Below are positions 1-8,570 of a stretch of DNA of 64,000 bases, one piece after another. Origin of the DNA: Streptomyces sp. NBC_00237 (GTDB taxonomy: Bacteria > Actinomycetota > Actinomycetes > Streptomycetales > Streptomycetaceae); the NCBI RefSeq assembly GCF_026342435.1, contig NZ_JAPEMT010000002.1, forward strand, positions 2,542,001 to 2,606,000, in the 5' to 3' direction. Positions within the stretch are counted from its first letter, which is position 1. Every line of letters begins with the position of its first letter. A program made the translations under genes and the position numbers. The notes under the pieces were generated by a model that was given only the letters and a program-made list of their open reading frames with translations, ran no database searches and was not told where the DNA came from.

Positions 1-182
1 TCCCGGACGTCCCAGCGAAGCCTCCTGGGACGGGGCGTCCCCGCAGGTGGGGGCGTGGGACGTCCCCTGCTGTCCCGTACGGGTGGATCGCTGTGGCGGC
101 GACCGGAAACAGCTGCGCACAGTCGTTCCCGTACCCCCGCTCGAACCGGAGCGGGCCGTACGACAACGGGGAGGAACACCAC

Positions 183-632
183 ATGCACGCTCCCAAGCGC
201 ACCGTCGCACTCGCCACCGCCGCCCTGACCCTCGGCGGGCTCTTCGCCGCCGGGGCGGGGCCCGCTGCGGCGGCCCCGGCGAAGGCGTCCGTCAGCAAGC
301 CCGCCGCCGCGACCTCGGCCGTCAACACCGTCGGTGCCGCCGACCTCAGCGCCCAGGCCAGGCGCTGCGACTGGCCGCGCGTCTGCTTCTACCGGGGCAA
401 CACCTACAAGGCCGCGTACAAGGACTGGGGCTACCAGCTGCTCGGCCCGCGCGGCCGGTCGTCGAACGTCATCGTCAACTCCCGCTACGACGACGGCGCC
501 CGCATCTACCTGATGCGCCACAACGGCACCGGCCGCCACTGGGAGTGCGCGAAGCCGCGCCGGGTCTACAGCGTCCGGCCGGGCTGGAAGCCGTACGCGA
601 TCAACATCCGCAACAGCCCGAGCTGTCGCTGA
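183..632 (+). CDS. Secreted peptidase-inhibitor I36-like protein
   Basis: The product is 149 aa and begins with a Sec signal peptide: basic MHAPKR, a hydrophobic Ala/Leu/Gly stretch to about residue 28, then an AAAAPAKA cleavage region. The mature part carries the cysteine pattern CDWPRVCFYRG, then GYQLLG, NSRYDDGARIYLM, and ends in a Cys (SPSCR). This resembles Streptomyces peptidase inhibitor family I36 and related beta/gamma-crystallin-like secreted proteins, so it is probably extracellular and disulfide-bonded. The ATG was chosen because GGGGAGGA lies about 7 nt upstream; a longer reading frame upstream has no such site. It is a single gene followed by a hairpin terminator. Target and inhibitory activity are unknown. 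Confidence 0.8.
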   Translation: MHAPKRTVALATAALTLGGLFAAGAGPAAAAPAKASVSKPAAATSAVNTVGAADLSAQARRCDWPRVCFYRGNTYKAAYKDWGYQLLGPRGRSSNVIVNSRYDDGARIYLMRHNGTGRHWECAKPRRVYSVRPGWKPYAINIRNSPSCR

Positions 633-653
633 TCACCGATTGCCACGAACACG

Positions 654-697
654 ACGGTGGCCCGTTCTTCCCACGGGGGGAGGGAACGGGCCACCGT
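654..697. terminator. Bidirectional hairpin terminator
   Basis: A perfect 14-bp inverted repeat (654-667 with 684-697) sits between the converging I36-like gene and the DUF3017 gene, so it can end transcription from both sides. No U-tract follows, as is common in Streptomyces. Confidence 0.75.
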
Positions 698-744
698 CCT
701 GCCGTGCCGTGTCTTCGGCGCGTCTCCGACGTGCCCGCGCCGGA

Positions 745-1323
745 TCAGCGCACGGTGAAGCGCACCACCTGCTCCACGATCGGGATCTTCAGCCACGGCT
801 TGGGCTGCGTCATCATCGCCAGCATCACGATGAGCAGGCCCAGCGTCCCGTACGTCACGATGTCCGTGAAGCGGGAGCGGACCGCGAGCATGCCCACGCC
901 CGGCAGCACCCAGCGGAACACCGCCCCGGTGATCAGGGCGGCCCCGATCAGGACCGTGCCCAGCCGGAACCCCATGCCGAACGCGTCGACGGCGACCAGC
1001 AGCAGCCCGAGCCCCGTCATCCCGAGCACCGTGAGCAGCGGCCACTGCCGGACGGGCGCCGGAGCGTCCCCGTCGGCGGCCCGGCCGCCGCCCTCGGGGC
1101 GGGCGGTGTCCCGGGTGAGGGCGGGGAAGCGCCGCGTGGTGCGCACCGGCCCGTCGGGGCCGGGGGCACTGACGACGCCCTTGGCCTCGGGCTCGGGAGC
1201 CTCGGTCGTGGGAGTCACGGGGTCGCCGGGCTCCGCCGGGGACTTCACGCCCGCCGGGGACTTCGTGTCCTCGGTGGCCCCGCCGCCGGTCGGCTCGCTG
1301 CGGTCGTCCGCCTTGTCGCCCAT
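745..1323 (-). CDS. DUF3017 membrane protein downstream of folD
   Basis: The 192-aa protein has an acidic/Pro-rich, probably disordered cytoplasmic N-terminus (about residues 1-90). Three hydrophobic segments follow: one starting WPLLTVLGMTGLGLLLVAV, one starting VLIGAALITGAVF, and one starting YGTLGLLIVMLAM. The tail is short and basic. Size, topology and position directly after folD on the same strand fit the actinobacterial DUF3017 family, which has no known function. The gap to folD is 57 bp, so the two are probably co-transcribed. Nothing in the sequence links it to folate chemistry beyond this conserved neighbourhood. Confidence 0.75.
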   Translation of the reverse strand: MGDKADDRSEPTGGGATEDTKSPAGVKSPAEPGDPVTPTTEAPEPEAKGVVSAPGPDGPVRTTRRFPALTRDTARPEGGGRAADGDAPAPVRQWPLLTVLGMTGLGLLLVAVDAFGMGFRLGTVLIGAALITGAVFRWVLPGVGMLAVRSRFTDIVTYGTLGLLIVMLAMMTQPKPWLKIPIVEQVVRFTVR

Positions 1324-1380
1324 GGCCTCGCTGCTCCCTCTTCGTCCCGAAATCGTCCCGTACGCTTCCCGGTCGGCCCG

Positions 1381-2247
1381 TCAGCCCGCGTCGATACCGG
1401 CTGCGCGCTCGGCCGCCTCAACGACGTTGACCAGCAGCTGGGCACGGGTCATCGGGCCCACGCCACCCGGGTTGGGGGCGACCCAGCCCGCGACCTCGGC
1501 GACGCCGGGGTGCACGTCGCCGACGATCTTGCCGTTCTCGTCGCGGCTGACGCCGACGTCCAGGACGGCCGCGCCCGGCTTGACGTCCTCGGGCTTGATC
1601 AGGTGCGGCACACCGGCGGCGGCGACGATGATGTCGGCCTGACGCAGGTGGTGGGAGAGGTCACGGGTGCCGGTGTGGCACTGGGTGACGGTGGCGTTCT
1701 CGGACTTGCGGGTGAGGACCAGCGGCATCGGGCGGCCGATGGTGATGCCCCGGCCGACGACCACGACGTGGGCGCCCTTGATCTCGACGTCGTGGTGGCG
1801 CAGCAGCTGGACGATGCCGTACGGCGTGCAGGGCAGCGGGCCCGTCTCGCCGATGACGAGCCGTCCCAGGCTCATCGGGTGCAGGCCGTCGGCGTCCTTG
1901 GCCGGGTCCATCAGCTCCAGGACGCGGTTGGTGTCGATGCCCTTGGGGAGCGGGAGCTGGACGATGTAGCCGGTGCAGGCGGGGTCCTCGTTGAGTTCCC
2001 GTACGACTGCCTCGATCTCCTCCTGGGTGGCGGTCGCGGGCAGTTCGCGCTGGATGGAGGCGATGCCGACCTGGGCGCAGTCGCGGTGCTTGCCCGCGAC
2101 GTACCACTTCGAGCCGGGGTCGTCGCCGACCAGGAGGGTGCCGAGCCCGGGAACGACTCCTCGGCTGATCAGGGCCGCGACGCGGCCGGTGAGTTCGGAC
2201 TTGATCGCGGCTGCGGTGGCCTTGCCGTCGAGAATCTGGGCGGTCAT
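1381..2247 (-). CDS. folD: Bifunctional methylenetetrahydrofolate dehydrogenase / methenyl-THF cyclohydrolase
   Basis: The 288-aa protein matches FolD length. It interconverts 5,10-methylene-THF, 5,10-methenyl-THF and 10-formyl-THF with NADP, supplying one-carbon units to purine synthesis (purN and purH lie 5 kb away). Visible motifs are VGDDPGSKWYVAGKHRDC with the catalytic Lys region, VQLPLPKGID, the nucleotide-binding GRGITIGRP, and PGGVGPMTRAQLL near the C-terminus. The start MTAQILDGKA at 2247 is chosen because it matches the family N-terminus; the open frame runs 42 codons further upstream with non-family sequence. DUF3017 follows. Confidence 0.95.
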   Translation of the reverse strand: MTAQILDGKATAAAIKSELTGRVAALISRGVVPGLGTLLVGDDPGSKWYVAGKHRDCAQVGIASIQRELPATATQEEIEAVVRELNEDPACTGYIVQLPLPKGIDTNRVLELMDPAKDADGLHPMSLGRLVIGETGPLPCTPYGIVQLLRHHDVEIKGAHVVVVGRGITIGRPMPLVLTRKSENATVTQCHTGTRDLSHHLRQADIIVAAAGVPHLIKPEDVKPGAAVLDVGVSRDENGKIVGDVHPGVAEVAGWVAPNPGGVGPMTRAQLLVNVVEAAERAAGIDAG

Positions 2248-2521
2248 GTGCCCATCCTCGCGGATACAGGGGGTGTGGTTCCAATTAGGGGCCGCTCGGG
2301 CGCGAGCGGGGGTCGCGGCGTTGGGACGACGCATTGTCACCGGCTGGAACCAAACGTTGCACTTGCACAACACCTAGCTCTTCCGGCTGGACAAAAACAA
2401 GTCGGTAATACGACGATGTGGCGCGCAGTTCGCGGTAGCGCAGGGGGGCAAACCGCTCGTTCCAGACACGTTCCTCCGCTCGGACCGCACCGTCCCCAGC
2501 TCGACAACGGAGGAATCGCAC

Positions 2522-3277
2522 GTGAGCTTCGGCGACCCCAACAACCCGTACGGCCAGCCCCAGGGCCAGCCGCAGCAGCCGCCGCAGGGCCAGCCCGGCT
2601 ACGGCTACCCGCAGCAGCCCCCGGCGGGCCAGCCCGCGTACGGCTACCCGCAGCAGGCCCCGCAGGGCGTTCCCCCGCAGCAGGGCTACGGCTACCCGCC
2701 CCAGCAGCCGGGCGGCACCCTTCAGGCCAACAACGGCTACATCAACGTCGCGGGCCTGGGCACCGTCGAACTCGCCACGATGGGACGCCGTCTGGGCGCG
2801 CGTCTGCTGGACGGCGTGGCGTACGGCATCCTGTACGCGATCTTCTCGGCGATCGGTCTCGCGGGTCTCGTCGGTGCGTCGGAGTCCCTCAAGGACTGCA
2901 CCAACATCCAGTACACGGACCCCGGGTACCAGCAGTGCATCACCGACGCCACCAACGCCGGCGTCGGCATCGTCGCCGCGTTCTTCGGCGCCCTCGCCCT
3001 CTTCGCCCTCATCGCCCTGCTCTACGAATGGCTGATGGTCTCCATCTTCGGCGCCACGCTCGGCAAGATGGTGCTCGGCGTCAAGGTCATCAAGGAGTCC
3101 ACCGGTCAGGCCCCCGGCCTGGGTGCGGGCTTCATCCGCTACATCATCCCGATGGTCGGCTCGCTGTTCTGCGGCCTCGGCACGCTCCTGGTCTACCTCT
3201 CGCCCTTCTTCGACAACTCGGGCAAGCTCCAGGGCTGGCACGACCGTGCCGGTGGCACGATCGTCATCAAGAAGTAG
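2522..3277 (+). CDS. RDD family membrane protein with Gln/Pro/Gly/Tyr-rich N-terminus
   Basis: The protein is 251 aa. Residues 1-75 are low-complexity repeats of the type GQPxYGYPQQ, likely disordered and cytoplasmic. An RDD-like domain follows: GRRLGARLLDGVAYGILYAIF (Arg and Asp in the first helix), a loop with two Cys (LKDCTNIQ and QQCITD), a second helix FFGALALFALIALLYEW, then GATLGKMVLGVKVIKE and a third membrane segment. RDD proteins are integral membrane proteins of mostly unknown role, some linked to ion transport. The GTG start is supported by GGAGGA about 7 nt upstream. A hairpin terminator follows. Confidence 0.85.
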   Translation: MSFGDPNNPYGQPQGQPQQPPQGQPGYGYPQQPPAGQPAYGYPQQAPQGVPPQQGYGYPPQQPGGTLQANNGYINVAGLGTVELATMGRRLGARLLDGVAYGILYAIFSAIGLAGLVGASESLKDCTNIQYTDPGYQQCITDATNAGVGIVAAFFGALALFALIALLYEWLMVSIFGATLGKMVLGVKVIKESTGQAPGLGAGFIRYIIPMVGSLFCGLGTLLVYLSPFFDNSGKLQGWHDRAGGTIVIKK

Positions 3278-3280
3278 GCA

Positions 3281-3306
3281 AGGTGAAGGTGCGGCCACCT
3301 TCACCT
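3281..3306 (+). terminator. Hairpin terminator after the RDD gene
   Basis: An 11-bp inverted repeat with a 4-nt loop (3281-3291 with 3296-3306) begins 3 nt after the RDD stop codon. Confidence 0.7.
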
Positions 3307-3312
3307 CCTCGC

Positions 3313-3357
3313 GAAGGCCGTCAATACCCCACTCGTTCCGGGGAATTGGCGGCCTTC
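3313..3357. other. Second long hairpin between RDD and FHA genes
   Basis: The arms 3313-3331 and 3339-3357 pair over 8 outer Watson-Crick bases (GAAGGCCG with CGGCCTTC). They continue almost completely inward, with G-U pairs allowed, to a CCCC/GGGG base with a loop around ACTCGTT. It could be a tandem terminator or a structured 5-prime leader of the FHA gene that begins 65 nt further on. No known RNA family was recognised. Confidence 0.5.
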
Positions 3358-3421
3358 CGCCTTACCCGGAGGCATTTCGCTCCCTACCCTGGCGGGGATT
3401 TGCCAGGGAGGGATGCAGAGC

Positions 3422-4165
3422 ATGTACAGCATCATCGTGGTTCCCGCGCACTGTGCGGGTCCCGGGGAACAATTCCGGCTGGCTCCGGGGGAAACCCTGC
3501 GTTTCGGCCGTACGCCGCCGGACGGCAGCTCCGTACCCCACCTCACGCTCGCCCACGACGGGGTGTCCCGGTCCGCCGGGGAGATCCGGGCCAGCGGCGC
3601 GTTCTGGACGCTGAGCAACCTCGGCTCCCGGCAGACGTACGTCGTCGAGAACCCGGAAGGGGCGGGCGAGCACATCAAGATCGCGCCGGGACGCCTCGAC
3701 GCGCCCGTGCCCTTCGAGTTCTCCAGGGTGGTGCTGCCCGCCGCCGGGGAGCTGCTGGCCTTCGAGGTGTGGGCGCCGCGCCACGACTACGTGACGGCGG
3801 ACCCGTCCCTGCCCGGAGCCCTCACCGCGCCCGCCTTCGCCCTCGACCGTACGAAGCGGTACTTCGCGGTGCTCGCCGCGCTGTGCGAGCCCCGGCTGCG
3901 CGGCGAACCGCACGCCCCGCTGCCGACCGTCGACCAGGTGGTGGAACGGCTGCGTCCGCACTGGCCCGGCGCGTCCCGCACTTCCGTGCAGTGGAACATC
4001 GACTACCTGGCCGTGAAACTCCGCCTCAAGCAGCCCCCGGAAGCGGCGGACTGCGGCCCCCGGCTCAACGGCAAGAAGGAGTCCCTGGTCTCGCTCGCGC
4101 TGCGCTTCGATCTCGTACGGGAGACCGAACTGTCGCTGCTCGAAGGCGAGTTGACCAAGAGATGA
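3422..4165 (+). CDS. FHA-domain protein with C-terminal helical/winged-helix-like region
   Basis: The protein is 247 aa. The first half has the FHA pattern: beta-rich FRLAPGETLRFGRTP (the Gly-Arg that starts phosphothreonine recognition), DGVSRSAGEIR (Ser-Arg) and FWTLSNLGSRQTYV (a variant of the usual NGT loop). The second half, KRYFAVLAALCEP to TSVQWNIDYLAVKLRL, looks like a helical DNA- or protein-binding domain. FHA domains bind phosphothreonine, and the stop codon overlaps the start of a Ser/Thr kinase gene (ATGA), so this is probably the kinase's partner or substrate. The start at 3422 has GGAGGG at 9-nt spacing; the ATG at 3413 sits only 1 nt from it. Confidence 0.8.
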   Translation: MYSIIVVPAHCAGPGEQFRLAPGETLRFGRTPPDGSSVPHLTLAHDGVSRSAGEIRASGAFWTLSNLGSRQTYVVENPEGAGEHIKIAPGRLDAPVPFEFSRVVLPAAGELLAFEVWAPRHDYVTADPSLPGALTAPAFALDRTKRYFAVLAALCEPRLRGEPHAPLPTVDQVVERLRPHWPGASRTSVQWNIDYLAVKLRLKQPPEAADCGPRLNGKKESLVSLALRFDLVRETELSLLEGELTKR

Positions 4166-5703
4166 CCTTCGCCGTCCCCGTCCCGCCCGGCTACCGGATC
4201 GGCTCCTGGCAGGTGCGCGAGCCGCTCGCGGCCGGGGCCTTCGGGAGCGTGTACGCGGCCGTGAAGGTGTCCGGGGCGCCCGGCGGCCTGCCCCCGGAAG
4301 CAGCCCTGAAGTTCCTGCCCACCGGCACCCGCACCCCGCGCCAGCTGAACCACCTGCGCGAACTCGCCCAGCGCGAGCTGACGATGCACCGCAAGCTGTC
4401 CCGCCCCCGGCTGATCCGGATGTACGAGGCGCTGACCGTCGACGACCCGGACCTCCCGGAGCTGGACGGCGCGACCGTTCTCGTACTGGAGCGGGCCGAG
4501 GGCTCCCTCGACGCCCTGCTCGCCCGGGAGCCCGTGCCCGCCGCCGGGCCCGCGCTGCTCGCCCAGGTCTGCGAGGGCATACACCAGCTGCACCACGCGG
4601 GCTGGGTGCACGGCGACCTCAAGCCCGGCAACGTACTGCTGATGGCGGACGGCACGGTGCGGCTCGGGGACTTCAACCTGGCCGCCGAGATGGACGGCAC
4701 CCACGCGTACGCGCCCGCGTTCGCGACGCCCGACTACACACCGCCGGAACTGCTCTGGTCGGAGATCAGCGACAACGGGCGGCAGGTCAGACCGAGCACG
4801 GACGTGTGGGCGTTCGGGGTGCTGGCGCACCTGGTGCTGACGGGGAAGCCGCCGCTGCCCGGCGGCGGAGGCAGCGGGGGCGGGCCCGCCGCCCGCTCGG
4901 AGGCGCTGCTCGGCTACGCGCGCGGGGAGGCGGACCTGCACCTCGATCCGGAACTCCCCGAGGGGTGGCGGGACATCGTCACCGACTGCCTGGCCCGCAC
5001 GCACGAGGAGCGGTCCGCGTTCGACGCCGCCGGGCTGCTGCGCCGTATCGAGGCGGTGACCGGCTCCGCGCCCGCGCCCCGGCTGCCCCGGCTGCGGCCC
5101 CGTTCGCGGCGGACGGTGCGGGCGCTGTGGGCGGCGGGAGCGGCCGTCGCGGTCCTCGGGGCTTCGCTGGGGTTCCTGGCGCTGCGGGAGCAGCCCGTCC
5201 CGGACGCCGAGTACGGGGCGGCCGAGCTGCGCACGGACAAGGGCGTCCCGGTGGCGTACCGGAAGCTGATCGTCGACGCGGCGCACCAGTGCGGCGAACG
5301 GGACGTCACGCCCGCGCAGATCGCGGCGATCCTGAAGGTGGAGAGCGACTTCGACGCGGACCTGTGGGACCCGGCCAACGACGAGTACGGGATCGCCCGG
5401 TGGAGCCCCCGGGTGGTGCGCTACTGGCTGCGCAGCGACGAACGGCCGAAGACCGGGAACCCGAAGCCGCCGTTCCCGCCGGAGCAGTCGATTCCGGCGC
5501 TGGGCAGGTACCTGTGCGCGATCACCCCGGCGCTGTGGCCGAACCTCAACGTCTCCACGTCGGTAGCGGGGGCGGTCGCGCATCGCTCCTCCGCCTCCCG
5601 GGTCAACGAGTGGGGCGGAGCGCCGGCGAAGCTCCGCCCCCATGCGGACAAGGTCGCGCACTACCTCAAGGAGTACGCAGCCCAGGGCGCCGGGGCACCC
5701 TGA
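4162..5703 (+). CDS. Membrane Ser/Thr protein kinase fused to an extracytoplasmic lytic-transglycosylase-like domain
   Basis: The protein is 513 aa. Kinase, residues about 12-300: Gly loop GAFGSV (25-30), Lys50, catalytic loop HGDLKPGN (150-157, a non-RD kinase because HRD is HGD), and GDFN (169-172) in place of DFG. A single membrane helix (about 321-341) puts the C-terminus outside. Residues 365-513 resemble SLT-type transglycosylases: CGERDVTPAQIAAILKVESDF with candidate catalytic Glu394, then DEYGIARWSP where the family has a Gly-Met/Phe-Gln block, GRYLCAI, and VNEWGGAP near the end. It overlaps the FHA gene by 4 bp. I infer a wall-sensing or wall-remodelling kinase. The kinase call is firm; the SLT call is moderate. 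Confidence 0.85.
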   Translation: MTFAVPVPPGYRIGSWQVREPLAAGAFGSVYAAVKVSGAPGGLPPEAALKFLPTGTRTPRQLNHLRELAQRELTMHRKLSRPRLIRMYEALTVDDPDLPELDGATVLVLERAEGSLDALLAREPVPAAGPALLAQVCEGIHQLHHAGWVHGDLKPGNVLLMADGTVRLGDFNLAAEMDGTHAYAPAFATPDYTPPELLWSEISDNGRQVRPSTDVWAFGVLAHLVLTGKPPLPGGGGSGGGPAARSEALLGYARGEADLHLDPELPEGWRDIVTDCLARTHEERSAFDAAGLLRRIEAVTGSAPAPRLPRLRPRSRRTVRALWAAGAAVAVLGASLGFLALREQPVPDAEYGAAELRTDKGVPVAYRKLIVDAAHQCGERDVTPAQIAAILKVESDFDADLWDPANDEYGIARWSPRVVRYWLRSDERPKTGNPKPPFPPEQSIPALGRYLCAITPALWPNLNVSTSVAGAVAHRSSASRVNEWGGAPAKLRPHADKVAHYLKEYAAQGAGAP

Positions 5704-5802
5704 GACATCTGAGGTACCTCGGTGGGGCGCGTCGGGGGACGGTTGTGGTGTGCCGCCGGAGAGGCGGCACGGACCACGCAACTCATCACCTCACAGGGGG
5801 AC

Positions 5803-6201
5803 ATGATGCGCAGGACCCGAAGGATGATCGCCGCTGTCGGTGCCACGGTCGCGGGGGCCGCGGTGCTGGTGGCACCCGGGATCGCCCAGGCCGACAGCTC
5901 CGCCGTCCCGGCCGCCTCCCAGGTCAAGATCCAGGGGAAGTACTACTTCAACACCTGGCGGAACGCGTACAGCTACGAGGGCCGGAACGTGAACACCCCG
6001 AAGAAGGGCATCCTCTGGGCCGGGCGGAACTACTTCTACTGCCAGGCGCAGGGCCAGGACCACCACGACGACGCGGGCAACAAGAACACCTGGTGGGCCA
6101 AGACCGACGACGACAACGGCAACAGGAACGTCTGGGTGAGCGCCACCGCGTTCAGCGTGGGCGGCAACTACGAGCCGATCCCGGGTCTGCCGAAGTGCTG
6201 A
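5803..6201 (+). CDS. Small secreted protein, possibly SH3-like
   Basis: The product is 132 aa with a signal peptide: MMRRTRR, a hydrophobic Ala/Val core, and GIAQADS as a likely cleavage region. The mature protein is rich in Tyr, Trp and Asn (KYYFNTWRNAYSYEGRNVNTP, NTWWAKTDDDN, VWVSATAF, GGNYEPIPGLPKC). The VWVSA and NTWWAKTD motifs and the GGNYEPIPG tail recall secreted bacterial SH3-like proteins of Streptomyces, but the usual cysteine pair is not evident. ATG at 5803 or 5806 is possible; GGGGG ends 2 or 5 nt upstream respectively. A strong terminator separates it from purH, which converges on it. Function is unknown. Confidence 0.7.
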   Translation: MMRRTRRMIAAVGATVAGAAVLVAPGIAQADSSAVPAASQVKIQGKYYFNTWRNAYSYEGRNVNTPKKGILWAGRNYFYCQAQGQDHHDDAGNKNTWWAKTDDDNGNRNVWVSATAFSVGGNYEPIPGLPKC

Positions 6202-6232
6202 TCGCCGTATGAGCGTCTGACCGTACGAGCGC

Positions 6233-6281
6233 GTGAAGGAGGCCGCGCCCCGATTTCGGGGGAGGGCGCGGCCTCCTTCAC
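6233..6281. terminator. Strong bidirectional terminator
   Basis: A perfect 18-bp inverted repeat (6233-6250 with 6264-6281) lies between the converging small secreted protein gene and purH. Confidence 0.85.
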
Positions 6282-6300
6282 GTACGTATTACCGGCCGTG

Positions 6301-7896
6301 TCAGTGGAAGAAGTGGCGCGTGCCCGTGAAGTACATGGTCACGCCCGCCTTCTTCGCGGCCTCGACGACCAGCTCGTCGCGTACCGAACCGCCCGGCTGG
6401 ACCACGGCCTTGACGCCCGCGTTCAGCAGGATCTCCAGGCCGTCCGGGAACGGGAAGAAGGCGTCCGACGCGGCGTACGAGCCCTTCGCCCGCTCCTCGC
6501 CCGCACGCTCGACGGCGAGCTTCGCGGAGTCGACGCGGTTGACCTGGCCCATGCCGACGCCGACGGACGCGCCGCCCTTGGCGAGCAGGATGGCGTTGGA
6601 CTTGACCGCGCGCGACGCCTTCCAGGCGAAGGACAGCTCGGCGAGCTCCTCGCCGGAGAGGGCCTCGCCGGTGGCCAGGGTCCAGTTCTTCGGGTCGTCG
6701 CCCTCGGCCTGGAGGCGGTCGGTGACCTGGAGGAGGGCACCGCCGTCGATCGGCTTGACCTCGACCTTCGCGGAGGGCTCGCCCTCGCAGCGCAGGACGC
6801 GGATGTTCTTCTTGCGGGCGAGGACCTCGACGGCCCCGTCCTCGTACGCCGGGGCGACGATGACCTCGGTGAAGATCTCCGCGACCTGCTTCGCCATGGC
6901 GACGGAGACCGGGCGGTTGACGGCGATCACGCCGCCGAACGCGGAGAGCGGGTCGCAGGCGTGGGCCTTGCGGTGGGCCTCGGCGACGTCGTCACCGATG
7001 GCGATGCCGCACGGGTTGGCGTGCTTGATGATCGCGACACAGGGCTCGGCGTGGTCGTACGCGGCACGGCGGGCGGCGTCCGTGTCGGTGAAGTTGTTGT
7101 ACGACATCTCCTTGCCGTGCAGCTGCTCCGCCTCGGCGAGGCCGCCGGTACCGTCGACGTAGCGGGCGGCGCCCTGGTGCGGGTTCTCGCCGTACCGCAG
7201 GACGTTCTTGCGGGCGTACGTCTGCCCGATGAAGTCCGGGAAGCCGCTGTCGTCGGCCGCCGCGTAGTCGTCGGCGAACCAGGCCGCGACGGCGACGTCG
7301 TACGCGGCCGTGTGCTGGAACGCCTCGGCCGCGAGGCGCTTGCGGGCGGTCAGGTCGAAGCCGCCGTCCTTGGCCGCCGCGAGGACGTCCGCGTACCGGA
7401 CCGGGCTGGTGACGACGGCAACCGACGGGTGGTTCTTGGCGGCGGCGCGGACCATCGACGGGCCGCCGATGTCGATCTGCTCGACGCACTCGTCGGGGCT
7501 CGCGCCGGACGCGACGGTCTGCGTGAACGGGTAGAGGTTGACGACGACGAGGTCGAAGGGCTCGACGCCCAGCTCGGCGAGCTGGTTGCGGTGGTCCTCC
7601 AGGCGCAGGTCGGCGAGGATCCCGGCGTGCACGCGCGGGTGCAGGGTCTTGACCCGGCCGTCCAGGCACTCGGGGAACCCTGTCAGCTCCTCGACCCGGG
7701 TGACGGGGACACCGGCGGCGGCGATCTTCGCGGCGGTGGAGCCGGTCGACACCAGCTCGACGCCGGCCTCGTGCAGGCCCTGGGCCAGCTCCTCCAGACC
7801 GGTCTTGTCGTAGACGCTGACCAGCGCCCGCTGGATGGGCCGCTTCTTGATGGAATTGGCGATGGAGTTGGCCGGGTTAGCGGAGTTCACCGACAT
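6301..7896 (-). CDS. purH: Bifunctional AICAR formyltransferase / IMP cyclohydrolase
   Basis: The 531-aa protein is of family length. It catalyses the last two steps of IMP synthesis: 10-formyl-THF-dependent formylation of AICAR and ring closure. The N-terminal MGS-like cyclohydrolase domain shows RALVSVYDKTGLEELAQGL, VSTGSTAAKI and DGRVKTLHP. The formyltransferase domain has RYGENPHQ, MSYNNFTD, the catalytic KHANPCGIAIG, and SDAFFPFPDG near the end. The start lies inside the 3-prime end of purN (20-bp overlap), so the two are translationally coupled. A shared terminator follows. Confidence 0.97.
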   Translation of the reverse strand: MSVNSANPANSIANSIKKRPIQRALVSVYDKTGLEELAQGLHEAGVELVSTGSTAAKIAAAGVPVTRVEELTGFPECLDGRVKTLHPRVHAGILADLRLEDHRNQLAELGVEPFDLVVVNLYPFTQTVASGASPDECVEQIDIGGPSMVRAAAKNHPSVAVVTSPVRYADVLAAAKDGGFDLTARKRLAAEAFQHTAAYDVAVAAWFADDYAAADDSGFPDFIGQTYARKNVLRYGENPHQGAARYVDGTGGLAEAEQLHGKEMSYNNFTDTDAARRAAYDHAEPCVAIIKHANPCGIAIGDDVAEAHRKAHACDPLSAFGGVIAVNRPVSVAMAKQVAEIFTEVIVAPAYEDGAVEVLARKKNIRVLRCEGEPSAKVEVKPIDGGALLQVTDRLQAEGDDPKNWTLATGEALSGEELAELSFAWKASRAVKSNAILLAKGGASVGVGMGQVNRVDSAKLAVERAGEERAKGSYAASDAFFPFPDGLEILLNAGVKAVVQPGGSVRDELVVEAAKKAGVTMYFTGTRHFFH

Positions 7897-8542
7897 GAAC
7901 CTTTCGTCCCTCTATGCGGTAGCCGTTGCGGGCGAGACGCCCCACGACCTCGACGAGCAGCAGACGCTCGACTTCCTTGATCCGCTCGTGCAGAGCGGCT
8001 TCGTCGTCTTCGTGCCGGATCTCGACCACGCCCTGGGCGATGATCGGACCGGTGTCGACGCCGTCGTCGACGAAGTGGACGGTGCACCCGGTGACCTTCG
8101 CGCCGTACGCGAGAGCGTCACGGACGCCGTGCGCACCGGGAAAACTGGGCAGCAGGGCGGGGTGCGTGTTGACCACCCGCCCGCCGAACCGGGCGAGGAA
8201 CTGCTTCCCCACGATCTTCATGAACCCCGCGGAGACGACGAGATCGGGCTCGTACGCGGCGGTAGCGGCGGTCAGCGCGGCATCCCACTCGTCCCGCGTC
8301 CCGTGGTCCTTCACCCGGCACACGAAGGTGGGGATTCCGGCGCCTTCCGCCCGCTCCAGGCCGACGATGCCGTCGCGGTCGGCGCCGACCGCGACGATCT
8401 CCGCGCCGTAGTTCGGGACCGCGTCGATCACGTCGAGCAGCGCTTGGAGGTTCGTACCGGAACCGGAGACCAGGACCACCAGACGGGCGGAGCGTCCTGA
8501 GGCAGGGGGGAGGGGAGGGGCGGAGGGGGGCGGGGAGGCCAC
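7877..8542 (-). CDS. purN: Phosphoribosylglycinamide formyltransferase
   Basis: The 221-aa protein transfers formyl from 10-formyl-THF to GAR in purine synthesis. Motifs are LVVLVSGSGTNLQALLD near the N-terminus, SAGFMKIVG, NTHPALLPSFPGAHG (catalytic Asn and His) and GCTVHFVDDGVDTGPIIAQ (catalytic Asp). GTG at 8542 is chosen as start because the family N-terminus begins about 18 residues later and a GAGAAAGAGA purine tract precedes it. A much longer open frame upstream has no family similarity. It overlaps purH by 20 bp. The upstream region carries a 12-bp direct repeat. Confidence 0.95.
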   Translation of the reverse strand: MASPPPSAPPLPPASGRSARLVVLVSGSGTNLQALLDVIDAVPNYGAEIVAVGADRDGIVGLERAEGAGIPTFVCRVKDHGTRDEWDAALTAATAAYEPDLVVSAGFMKIVGKQFLARFGGRVVNTHPALLPSFPGAHGVRDALAYGAKVTGCTVHFVDDGVDTGPIIAQGVVEIRHEDDEAALHERIKEVERLLLVEVVGRLARNGYRIEGRKVHVGELR

Positions 8543-8570
8543 GGCGGGTCTCTTTCTCGCGGCTCGTGCG

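Noticed and set aside
640..4161. Long open plus-strand frame continuous with the kinase gene
   Set aside because: It runs antisense through DUF3017 and folD and through the RDD and FHA genes in another frame. Composition is Arg/Gly-rich shadow sequence; the kinase start at 4162 is set by the overlap with the FHA gene.
6298..7980. 560-codon plus-strand frame opposite purH
   Set aside because: Antisense to a certain purH gene and of typical GC-shadow composition (Val, Asp, Arg, Gly).
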